From Bizionia sp. (GTDB lineage: Bacteria > Bacteroidota > Bacteroidia > Flavobacteriales > Flavobacteriaceae), in contig JAHDHI010000024.1 in assembly GCA_020631395.1 (NCBI GenBank), positions 1 through 59,376 of the forward strand: a stretch of 59,376 nucleotides of DNA. Direction: 5' to 3'. Below, piece after piece: positions 26,821 to 34,350 of the stretch. Under the pieces are notes generated by a model. That model did not search any database. It saw nothing but the letters and a program-made list of their open reading frames with translations, and was not told the origin of the DNA. A program made the translations under genes and the position numbers. Each line of letters begins with the position of its first letter. Positions within the stretch are counted from its first letter, which is position 1.

Positions 26821-28020
26821 TTAATTATCTATACGTTTAGAAATTAATTCCCAAATTATTTTATCATCACTTTCTAATAGTTTTATGTTTTTTTGGATAA
26901 AAGTCAAATAGTTTTGTTTCTCCTTATCATTTTTTTCTAAATGCATAGCATAATATAAATATATTGCAGCGTTTATTGTTTCACTATTTGGAAATTCAAA
27001 GTCAACCAATGGTTTTAAATATTTAATCCCTTGTTTTGTCAACCCCATTTCTATTAACACTGATCCTCGTGTACCTTTAAAATGATTATTATTTGGAAGA
27101 ATCGAAATTGCTGTTTTTGAGTATAAGTCAATATTGGTATAATCTTGCCTGATCAAACAATACCAAGCCAGAGCATTATATATGATTGGTTTGTACTTCT
27201 TGTTTTTTTTATCTTCCACCAATGACAAGCAACTTTCAAGAACAGAATATCCTTTTTCAAGATTTCCTTTTTTAGAATATAACATTCCTAAATTAATTTT
27301 AGATATTAGCTTTGTTTCTTCATTATCTTCATATTTCTTAAAAATGGAAATCGCTTTATCATACTCTTTTGATTCAAAAAACTCACTTGCTTCATATAGT
27401 TGATTCATATTCATACTCTTTTTTACTTCTTTTACTTTATAAAAAGGCAACTTAATAATCCTCAAGCCATCTGACTCTGTTTTAATTCCATTGCTAGCTG
27501 TTGTATAGTAGGGCAACAAACTAAAAACTAATAATAGTAGATTTGCTATAATAAATGACGAAGACAAATCAATATTATTTAGTTCTATTACAAAGTTTAA
27601 ATCAAAGCCGAATAATTTATGAAACAAATAAGCACAAAACAGATTGGTAAGAGCTCCTCCTAACATATATATAAAAAATCTCATCTTCAAATAGTTTGTG
27701 CTGTTAAAAGTTGCTATTGCCCCACCATTTCTAAAATTCTGATTTAAAATAACTTTAACATTATAAACTTCAAATCTTAAAATCTCATATCCGTTTCCTA
27801 AAATAATCCTATTGGGTTCACCTCCTGCTATTTTTGCAAAAACCAAGTGACCAATTTCATGAAGTATAATTCCTATTCGTAAAAAAAATATGACCGCTAT
27901 TAAATTAAAAATGATGTGCGATAAATCAGAAAAACCATCAAAGTAGCTTATAAAAATACCTAAACACAATATTATATAATAGTGAAGAGGAAGAATAAAT
28001 AGGGCTATTTTTTTTATCAT
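26821..28020 (-). CDS. M50-like membrane metalloprotease with TPR-like C-terminus
   Basis: A 399-residue integral membrane protein. The N-terminal ~200 residues carry about five hydrophobic helices. The zinc motif LHEIGH (HExxH) lies within helix 2 near residue 55, as in site-2-protease (M50) enzymes that cut substrates in the membrane, and SDGLRI near 225 could supply the third ligand Asp. The C-terminal half is soluble and helical with TPR-like spacing (NLGMLYSKKGNLEKGYSVLESCL; GSVLIEMGLTKQGIKYL). No PDZ domain is seen. The codons look richer in A/T than those of its neighbours, a possible hint of separate origin. It lies convergent to the helicase gene and stands alone on its strand. Confidence 0.7.
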   Translation of the reverse strand: MIKKIALFILPLHYYIILCLGIFISYFDGFSDLSHIIFNLIAVIFFLRIGIILHEIGHLVFAKIAGGEPNRIILGNGYEILRFEVYNVKVILNQNFRNGGAIATFNSTNYLKMRFFIYMLGGALTNLFCAYLFHKLFGFDLNFVIELNNIDLSSSFIIANLLLLVFSLLPYYTTASNGIKTESDGLRIIKLPFYKVKEVKKSMNMNQLYEASEFFESKEYDKAISIFKKYEDNEETKLISKINLGMLYSKKGNLEKGYSVLESCLSLVEDKKNKKYKPIIYNALAWYCLIRQDYTNIDLYSKTAISILPNNNHFKGTRGSVLIEMGLTKQGIKYLKPLVDFEFPNSETINAAIYLYYAMHLEKNDKEKQNYLTFIQKNIKLLESDDKIIWELISKRIDN

Positions 28021-28127
28021 TAAAACTAATTGTTTTGTATTTCTGTAAAAATAAACTTTTTAAACACATCCATACCTAGAATAAGACCGCACACAATAAT
28101 TTGCACTTTTTTACATTATTATTTCAT

Positions 28128-28229
28128 AGAACATCTGTTAGTCTATTTTATTTAAACCGACAGAACATTTAATGTTAGCTAACATCTTTTTACATCTACT
28201 CATTTTTATAAATGATTAAAAATATGTTA
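28128..28229. promoter_or_regulatory. Cluster of AACAT/ATGTT palindromic half-sites
   Basis: Within 100 bases of the divergent intergenic region lie: AGAACAT (28128-28134) followed by TGTTAG; a 13-base palindrome AACATTTAATGTT (28164-28176); an overlapping perfect 14-base palindrome ATGTTAGCTAACAT (28172-28185); and another ATGTTA near 28224-28229. The half-site AACAT thus occurs three times in alternating orientation at the centre. This looks like an operator array, or two mutually exclusive RNA hairpins, for one or both flanking genes (26821-28020 minus, 28280-28870 plus). Confidence 0.5.
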
Positions 28230-28279
28230 ATTACAATCGTGAAATATCCATAAATTAAAAAATTAGGTAAATTTATAAG

Positions 28280-28870
28280 ATGAAAGATGTATTCGATTTA
28301 CTAGCTAAAACTGAACAAAACAGTCTGCAATTAGATACAAAACGTCTATTGATAGATCAAAATTGGATTTTGGTAAACAAAATAAATGAGACCAAGACGA
28401 TTTATGTCTTTCATGACGACAATAAGCTTACCAGAACAAAAAATGGTGTGGTTTCCGAAGCTCAATGGCATTATGTGAATTCCAATTACATAAGAATTAC
28501 CTCCAACGGAAGCATCAATGTCATAAAAATGACTTTTAGGGGTGAAGACATTCTAACCTTGGACATAGATAGACACTCCGACGAACTGGCAGTTTTCATA
28601 AATCAAAGTAAAAGCGATACCAACTTCACTACTCATGAGGACATCACCGATTATTTGCACGACAAATACATAACCAAAGCAAAATCATTGATTTACAATC
28701 ACCAATATTACTATATCGAACAATCTACGGAGTTGGGACCATATACTGCAGAGTACCTCATAGAAAAAGCAAAAAACAATCATATAAATGCGCAATGTCT
28801 CATTAGGGACATCAATGACAATGACTATAGCAAGAGATTGCGCATTCAAGATTTGATCGATGTGATCTAA
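28280..28870 (+). CDS. Hypothetical protein with a GYF_2-like C-terminal domain
   Basis: A 196-residue protein without signal peptide or membrane helix, so probably cytoplasmic. The first ~120 residues are a beta-rich domain of unknown type (DQNWILVNKINETKTIYVFHD...). The last ~55 residues (YYYIEQSTELGPYTAEYLIEKA, then NAQCLIRDINDNDY) match the pattern of GYF_2/DUF4339 modules, in which the GPY segment and aromatic residues bind short peptides. The function is unknown; a regulatory or scaffold role is an inference. Its start is preceded by a 260-base divergent region containing the palindrome cluster. It runs convergent into the esterase gene with a 6-base gap and no visible terminator. Confidence 0.6.
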   Translation: MKDVFDLLAKTEQNSLQLDTKRLLIDQNWILVNKINETKTIYVFHDDNKLTRTKNGVVSEAQWHYVNSNYIRITSNGSINVIKMTFRGEDILTLDIDRHSDELAVFINQSKSDTNFTTHEDITDYLHDKYITKAKSLIYNHQYYYIEQSTELGPYTAEYLIEKAKNNHINAQCLIRDINDNDYSKRLRIQDLIDVI

Positions 28871-28876
28871 ACTTTG

Positions 28877-30148
28877 TTATTCTCCATTCCTCATTCCCAT
28901 AATATCTTTCATTCTTTTTTTATAATAGTCCTTCTTATCTATTTCATAGGCTTTGGTCACATTCTTCAAAGCACTGTCATAGTCCTTTTTTGAAAGATGG
29001 TAATCTGCCATGGAATCATAGACATTGGCACTTTTGGGATAATGTTCAATAGCCATGTTAAAAAACACCAAGGACTTCTCAGGTTCTCTTGAGAGAAACA
29101 TATATCCTAGGTTGTTCAATAAGTCTTCCTCTGGGTATACTTGATAGCCTAACTTATCCGAGAGTCTTTTAAAACGCTTATCCACGGCTCTTATAAAATC
29201 TTCCGTGGTTGAATTGGGATTTTGGATCACATCAACAAACCCACTTCTCATCCTATACCATGGAAATAGAAATTTAATCCCATCGTAAATAGAGACAAGT
29301 GGCACTGTTCCATGATTTTCATCTTCATAATATTCATATTTAAAATGAAGTTTGTTTTCTTTTGATTTGGAAACGAGCATGGAAAAATCATATATGGCTC
29401 TCACACCTTCTGTTTCTTGAGCATTATTTCTTATGAGTTCGTTTAAACTTTCTTCCCTATCCTGAGGCAATGGGTTGGCTATCGAGAGAAATAACGATTT
29501 GTCTTTATACTTTTCATTAGACAATGTCTTTGTTACCTCAGAGGATAGTGTTTGATCATCCCACCACAAACTGGGATCTATGGCGATATAACTCTCAAAT
29601 AACTCCGAGTGATTTATTAATGTATTCACAACCAATAACCCGCCAAATGAATGCCCAATTAGAGTTTTGTAGTTTGCCGTAGGATATTTATCGTCGATGT
29701 ATGGTATGAGTTCTTTCTCTATAAAATCTGTAAAACGTTCTCCTCCTCCAGAATCTTTAACCCAATCGGACGCTCCTCTGGCTTCCTCTACCTTCGTTGG
29801 AGTAAGGTCTCTAGTTCTATTTTCAAAATTCCCAATACCTACAACAATCATTTCGGGTATGGTACCAGATGATAATTGATTTAAAATGGAACAAACTGAC
29901 AAAAAATGTTCGCCGCCATCTAAAACATAAAGTACAGGATATTTGTTTGGATGATTTGTTAAAGCTTTTGCGCTTTCTGGAACCTGTACCCATATTCGTC
30001 TACTCTCATTAAGAATATTAGAGTAAAGACTATCTACTTTCCCTAACTTAATTAATTGATTTTCGTTTATATTGGATTGTGCAAACACTGAACACACACA
30101 CACATTTACAAGTACACAGATAGTTATGAAGATTATTCTGTTTTTCAT
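28877..30148 (-). CDS. Secreted esterase (IroE/Fes-like fold) with TPR-like tail
   Basis: 423 residues from the ATG at 30148; an ATG two codons earlier is equally possible. A signal peptide spans about residues 1-24 (ending SVFAQ). The esterase-D-type alpha/beta-hydrolase domain shows VLYVLDGGEHF near 70, IVVGIGNFENRTRDLTP near 110, the nucleophile elbow IGHSFGG near 165, and DENHGTVPL with the catalytic His near 275. Relatives hydrolyse siderophores or other esters in the periplasm. About 90 C-terminal residues form TPR-like helices (YHLSKKDYDSALKNVTKAYEI). It follows the TolQ-like gene on the same strand after 110 bases. The fold is clear; the substrate is unknown. Confidence 0.82.
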   Translation of the reverse strand: MKNRIIFITICVLVNVCVCSVFAQSNINENQLIKLGKVDSLYSNILNESRRIWVQVPESAKALTNHPNKYPVLYVLDGGEHFLSVCSILNQLSSGTIPEMIVVGIGNFENRTRDLTPTKVEEARGASDWVKDSGGGERFTDFIEKELIPYIDDKYPTANYKTLIGHSFGGLLVVNTLINHSELFESYIAIDPSLWWDDQTLSSEVTKTLSNEKYKDKSLFLSIANPLPQDREESLNELIRNNAQETEGVRAIYDFSMLVSKSKENKLHFKYEYYEDENHGTVPLVSIYDGIKFLFPWYRMRSGFVDVIQNPNSTTEDFIRAVDKRFKRLSDKLGYQVYPEEDLLNNLGYMFLSREPEKSLVFFNMAIEHYPKSANVYDSMADYHLSKKDYDSALKNVTKAYEIDKKDYYKKRMKDIMGMRNGE

Positions 30149-30259
30149 ATTCATTTAAAATTTAAGATGTAGTAATGTATTTAATTACTTGGAAGTAATT
30201 ATTATTGGTATAAAAACAAGTTGAGTTTTTGTCTTTTATTGATTCTTGAAAATCAAGTG

Positions 30260-30649
30260 TTAATTCTCGTTACTCATCCATCTTAAAATTAAGATTCCCA
30301 ATCTAGAAATAACAAAAGTAAATAATCCGAAAGTTGCTGTTAGCAAAGATACTTTAAGACCTGCAGCAAAAATCCCTGGATCCGTTTCCCCCATCGATTG
30401 CAATACGTCGAACATCTGGATGAGCCCTATGATGGATCCTAGGAACCCCAAGGTCAATCCCAAAAGACCGGCATCTATGGATAAGCTAAGCATCTTATTG
30501 GATTTCGTGGCATTTTTATTATTCATTGCAATGCCTCTTATCGTGAATGCCAATGACAACAACAGGCAAATTAAAATCAAGGACATGAATACAGTTCCGC
30601 CTTCTTTGAAGATATTGGCAAGGGAGTTTAATATTATAGTAGTTTTCAT
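30260..30649 (-). CDS. Short MotA/TolQ/ExbB-family proton channel protein
   Basis: A 129-residue membrane protein with three hydrophobic segments (about 18-38, 58-80 and 95-122). The segment SIDAGLLGLTLGFLGSIIGLIQMF resembles the conserved TolQ/ExbB membrane core, and KVSLLTATFGLFTFVISRL the helix that lines the proton path. Family members couple the proton gradient to an ExbD/TolR-type partner. This one is much shorter than typical ExbB (about 220-240 aa), and no ExbD/TolR gene lies in the window. It starts 10 bases after the stop of the serine hydrolase gene, so the two are co-transcribed. Confidence 0.65.
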   Translation of the reverse strand: MKTTIILNSLANIFKEGGTVFMSLILICLLLSLAFTIRGIAMNNKNATKSNKMLSLSIDAGLLGLTLGFLGSIIGLIQMFDVLQSMGETDPGIFAAGLKVSLLTATFGLFTFVISRLGILILRWMSNEN

Positions 30650-30659
30650 AATGTTTTCT

Positions 30660-31988
30660 TTATTGTTTTTTTGTAAATAAAACTGTTGGATTACCTGTTC
30701 TTGTAAACAGGAGCTTCCCTTCTTTAGGATTGAATTTCAAGATGATGCCCAAAGTATCAAATCTAAATTCATTTTTTTTGGTAGCAACCAATTCCTTTAG
30801 GTCACTTGCTTCTGGAGCCCCTTTTAAAGTTGTTCCATGTGCTTCAAAAACCAAATCAAAGGGTAATTCCTCACTTTCATAAACACCTTCAAATTGTTTT
30901 ACCTCCTTTTCGGATAATACCAATTTTTCAAAAGTAGGAATTACTATGTCTTTTCCAAAGGAAATAGAAACAGCATTCAACATCACTGTCATCTTACTAT
31001 AATTCAATGCATTTGCAGTAAAGGCCACTCCTATTTCATGTTCTGGAATATAAATGGACATCGAATGGAAACCATCAATACTTCCTTCATGCCCATAAAT
31101 GGTTTGCCCTTCCACATTGGAATGGAAAATACCACTGCAATAATCGTCATTGGATACGGTCAACATCGTTTTTAGGCTTTTAGCAGACATCAACTCGTTA
31201 TTGAACAAGGCTGCCATGAAAGTCGTCAAATCCCTTGATGTGGATACCATGCCCCCTGCTCCTCCAGGATTACTCATATCGGTTTCCTGACTTTGGCTCC
31301 AAGATTCGTTCAAATATTCATAGGATTTGCATTCATTCTTCCCTATATCAATCTTTCCACCATAATAAGTATTCCTTAAATTCAATTTGTCGACAATGCG
31401 CTCCCTCAAGACTATTTCATAACTTTTCTTTTCTATGGCTTCAATTATATATCCCAACAATAGAAAATTTGTATTACTGTATTCGTTTTTCTCCCCTGGT
31501 TCGAAAACAACATCATATTGCTTGATTCGGGATAACATCATTTCCTTGGTTGATGGTTCGAAAATCCATTCAGTGACATCATTGGCATTTGTTATATTAT
31601 ATAGACCACTACTATGCGTCAACAAGTGATGTATGGTAATTTTCGAAGCGTTTTTCATCCTAGGAAAATAATTGGACAATTTATCACTTGGTTTTAGCTT
31701 CCCTTCGTCCACCAATTGAAAAATCAAAACAGCAGTAAACGTCTTGGTTATGGATCCGATTCTATATTTTGAATTGACATTGGTACGTATTTTCTCTTCT
31801 TTGGAAAGATATTTATAGCCTACGGCCTTATCATAGACATGCTCATCGTTTTTAATGATTGAAAGGCTTCCCATTACCTTAGTATGACTGGAGAGCGTTT
31901 CCATAAGTGCATCCAATTGTTTGTAATCTTGCGCATCCATTCTACCAAACATCAAGAATAGCAGCAGTATTGCAAATAGTTTCTTCAT
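30660..31988 (-). CDS. Serine hydrolase, class C beta-lactamase / penicillin-binding fold
   Basis: 442 residues from the ATG at 31988 (MKKLFAILLLFLMFG..., a signal peptide ending MDAQ; the 26 upstream in-frame residues are not convincing). Seen: the catalytic SxxK motif in GSITKTFTAV near residue 78, the YxN motif in EYSNTNFLLLGY near 170, and a HxG motif (YGHEGSIDGF) near 310 replacing KTG. This is the beta-lactamase-related (ESTHER/S12) group: D-aminopeptidases, esterases and lactamases. A ~100-residue C-terminal beta domain follows. It is likely periplasmic. It is divergent from a LytS/LytTR sensor-regulator pair and first in an operon with a TolQ-like protein. The true substrate is unknown. 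Confidence 0.85.
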   Translation of the reverse strand: MKKLFAILLLFLMFGRMDAQDYKQLDALMETLSSHTKVMGSLSIIKNDEHVYDKAVGYKYLSKEEKIRTNVNSKYRIGSITKTFTAVLIFQLVDEGKLKPSDKLSNYFPRMKNASKITIHHLLTHSSGLYNITNANDVTEWIFEPSTKEMMLSRIKQYDVVFEPGEKNEYSNTNFLLLGYIIEAIEKKSYEIVLRERIVDKLNLRNTYYGGKIDIGKNECKSYEYLNESWSQSQETDMSNPGGAGGMVSTSRDLTTFMAALFNNELMSAKSLKTMLTVSNDDYCSGIFHSNVEGQTIYGHEGSIDGFHSMSIYIPEHEIGVAFTANALNYSKMTVMLNAVSISFGKDIVIPTFEKLVLSEKEVKQFEGVYESEELPFDLVFEAHGTTLKGAPEASDLKELVATKKNEFRFDTLGIILKFNPKEGKLLFTRTGNPTVLFTKKQ

Positions 31989-32182
31989 TTGTTTTATATT
32001 TTTAAGTTTAACATAAAGCAAACATAGCATCGATTGCGATTGAAAAATTCTTAATGAGATGAACAACCGATTCTTTTATGGAAATGACAGAAATGTTAAA
32101 ACTGTCGCTAAATCCGTTATTCATCTACAAAAAGAACAAGACAATGGAAAATGTGCTATTATTGTACCATCATTTACTCTAA

Positions 32183-33241
32183 ATGCTAAAAAGAAAACTC
32201 ATTTTAAAGACTATAAAGCAATTTTTCCTCCACATCATCTTCTGGGTCGGGGTTCTTTTCTTTTATACTTATTTCTTTGGAGTTGGTAATGACAACTATT
32301 TCAATACACTGTATTTCTCCTTGTTTTTGATGCCAGTTACCATAGCTACAACTTATACCTTCATCTATAAGTTGATTCCGGCCTATTTAATGACCAAACG
32401 CTATTTTCGCTTTGGATTGTACAGCATATATGCGCTTATAATATCTGCTTATGCCATTTTCATTTCCATATCATTGAGTATTCTTTACCTATCTCATTTT
32501 GAATATACTGCAATGGGTCCAATGGATAGAAATGTGATTTTTGTAATGACAGGAGTCTATCTGGTAACAATCATTGTCAGCGCCTTTAAACTATCGAAAC
32601 TCAACTTGAAAAACACAAGTAGGACCAATACATTGGAAAAGAAGATTCTAGAAACACAATTAAAATTGAAAGAACAGGAATTGAATTACTTGAAAATGCA
32701 AATACATCCACATTTTCTGTTCAACACCCTGAATACGATGTATGGCTTTGCCATAAAAAAAGCAGATGAGACTCCTGAAATGATATTGAAGCTCTCCAAT
32801 CTATTGGATTACCTTCTTTATCAGGCAGATAAACCATTTGTGAGTTTAACAGAAGAAATAAACCATTTGAAGGACTACATTGCATTGGAGCAGTTGCGTT
32901 TTAGCGACACTTTAAAGGTTACTTTTAATTACGAAGGTATTTCCGATACTTTGAAAATAGCCCCTATGTTATTAATCCCATTTGTTGAAAATAGTTTTAA
33001 GCACGGAACCATAAAGAATGGAATGTTGCAAATAGACATCAATATTGGATGCGAAAAAGAAAAATTATTTTTCTTCATAAAAAACACATCTCAAAACAAC
33101 AGCAATGAAAGATTGGGCATTGGGTTGGAAAACATCAAGAAGCGGTTGGAAATTTTGTACAAGAACAATTACAGCCTTGACATAACGAGAGACAACTCAC
33201 ATTTCCAAGTTAAATTAGAAATACACACAAATTCCCATTAG
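32183..33241 (+). CDS. LytS/YehU-type sensor histidine kinase
   Basis: A 352-residue membrane kinase. Four hydrophobic helices occupy residues about 10-140, then a coiled linker (NTLEKKILETQLKLKEQE). The His_kinase domain follows with the motif QIHPHFLFNTLN; His177 of PHFLFN is the expected phosphate acceptor. The ATP-binding domain has IPFVENSFKHG (N box) and GIGLENIKKRLEILY (G box). No separate sensor domain is visible, so the signal is probably read by the membrane helices. The response regulator gene begins 3 bases after its stop. Divergent to it is the serine hydrolase operon, a likely target. Confidence 0.92.
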   Translation: MLKRKLILKTIKQFFLHIIFWVGVLFFYTYFFGVGNDNYFNTLYFSLFLMPVTIATTYTFIYKLIPAYLMTKRYFRFGLYSIYALIISAYAIFISISLSILYLSHFEYTAMGPMDRNVIFVMTGVYLVTIIVSAFKLSKLNLKNTSRTNTLEKKILETQLKLKEQELNYLKMQIHPHFLFNTLNTMYGFAIKKADETPEMILKLSNLLDYLLYQADKPFVSLTEEINHLKDYIALEQLRFSDTLKVTFNYEGISDTLKIAPMLLIPFVENSFKHGTIKNGMLQIDINIGCEKEKLFFFIKNTSQNNSNERLGIGLENIKKRLEILYKNNYSLDITRDNSHFQVKLEIHTNSH

Positions 33242-33244
33242 AAT

Positions 33245-33964
33245 ATGCCAAATCAGATATCCTGCATTATTGTTGATGATGAAGCCATAGCTAGAGAAGT
33301 TATTGCAACACATTTATCAAAAATAGACAGCATAGACATCGTTAGGAGTTGTAGCAATGCCATAGAAGCTTTTAATTGCTTAAGTAACAACACCATAGAC
33401 TTGGTGTTTTTGGATATCAACATGCCCGAAATTTCGGGAATCGCCTTTGCCAAATCCATAAACAAGGACATCAAGATAATATTTACAACGGCATATAGGG
33501 ATTATGCCGTTGAAGGTTTTGAGTTGCAAGCAGTGGACTATTTACTGAAACCCATTGCATTTGATCGCTTGCTAAAGGCCGTCAACACCTATTTCGAAGT
33601 CTACAATACTCCCACTTCCTTGGAAGAAAAGAAAATTGATGTCATGGAGTCCAATGACTTCATATTTGTTCGATCAGAGAGAAGAATGTTGAAAATAGAT
33701 TTCAACGACATCATCTACATCGAAAGCTATAGTGATTACATAAAAATACATCTACCAACTGAAACCGTGGTAACACGGGAAACCATAAGTGCAATTGAAG
33801 CAAAATTGCCTAAACAAAGATTCATAAGAATTCATCGTTCGTTCATTGTTTCCATAAAAAGCATAACATCGTTCACCAACGAACATATTAACATTGGAAA
33901 AAAAGCCTTATCCATAAGTAGAAGTTACAAAAAAGAGGTTTTGAAGCAATTGGAACTGTATTGA
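33245..33964 (+). CDS. LytTR-family response regulator
   Basis: A 239-residue DNA-binding regulator. Residues 1-120 form a receiver domain: Asp11/Asp12 in IVDDE, phospho-acceptor Asp57 in FLDINMP, Thr-Ala in FTTAYRDYAVEGF, and Lys in DYLLKPI. Residues about 135-239 are a LytTR DNA-binding domain (DIIYIESYSDYIKIHL; ETISAIEAKLP; FIRIHRSFIVSIKSI). It is the partner of the adjacent LytS-type kinase. LytTR proteins bind direct repeats upstream of target genes. The divergent region toward the serine hydrolase (31989-32182) is the natural place to look, although no clear repeat pair was identified by eye. Confidence 0.93.
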   Translation: MPNQISCIIVDDEAIAREVIATHLSKIDSIDIVRSCSNAIEAFNCLSNNTIDLVFLDINMPEISGIAFAKSINKDIKIIFTTAYRDYAVEGFELQAVDYLLKPIAFDRLLKAVNTYFEVYNTPTSLEEKKIDVMESNDFIFVRSERRMLKIDFNDIIYIESYSDYIKIHLPTETVVTRETISAIEAKLPKQRFIRIHRSFIVSIKSITSFTNEHINIGKKALSISRSYKKEVLKQLELY

Positions 33965-33971
33965 TCAAATT

Positions 33972-34295
33972 CTACTTGGGTTTCAAGGACATCACATACT
34001 CATAACTCTCTTGCAGGTAGTCAGACAGCAACTTCACGTCATCATATAGGTGTTCTGGGACCAACACATAGTCTTTCATGACAGCTCCGTACGATTTGTA
34101 TATGGTTGCATCATATTTCTCCTTAAAAGCCTTTTGCGACTCCTTGGACAACCTGATGCCTATTTCCCCAGCTTTGTTAAGCAAAGAGAACATATAACCA
34201 TTTGCAGAAGTATAGATCATTGACTTCCCCTTTCTTTCAAAATCAGGACAGGTAGCCACCAAGGCATCATAGAATTTCAGCTTTTCTTCCCACAT
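33972..34295 (-). CDS. Small conserved cytoplasmic protein, possibly TfoX-N-like
   Basis: 107 residues from the ATG at 34295 (MWEEKLKFYDALVATCPDF); an in-frame ATG at 34361 would overlap the end of the metzincin gene and gives a less plausible start. No signal or membrane segment. The sequence (GKSMIYTSANGYMFSLLNKAGEIGIRL, then KSYGAVMKDYVLVP) resembles the small alpha+beta TfoX N-terminal-like fold, in which strands read out a short conserved core. That is a loose pattern match rather than an identification. It could be transcribed with the metzincin gene upstream, or from its own promoter. Confidence 0.6.
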   Translation of the reverse strand: MWEEKLKFYDALVATCPDFERKGKSMIYTSANGYMFSLLNKAGEIGIRLSKESQKAFKEKYDATIYKSYGAVMKDYVLVPEHLYDDVKLLSDYLQESYEYVMSLKPK

Positions 34296-34350
34296 ATTAA
34301 ATGCTTTTTGATTAAGAACTAAATGTAGTGAAAAACATAAATACCCATTC

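Noticed and set aside
32059-32289. 76-residue open frame overlapping the histidine kinase start
   Set aside because: It overlaps the kinase gene in another frame and has no conserved features.
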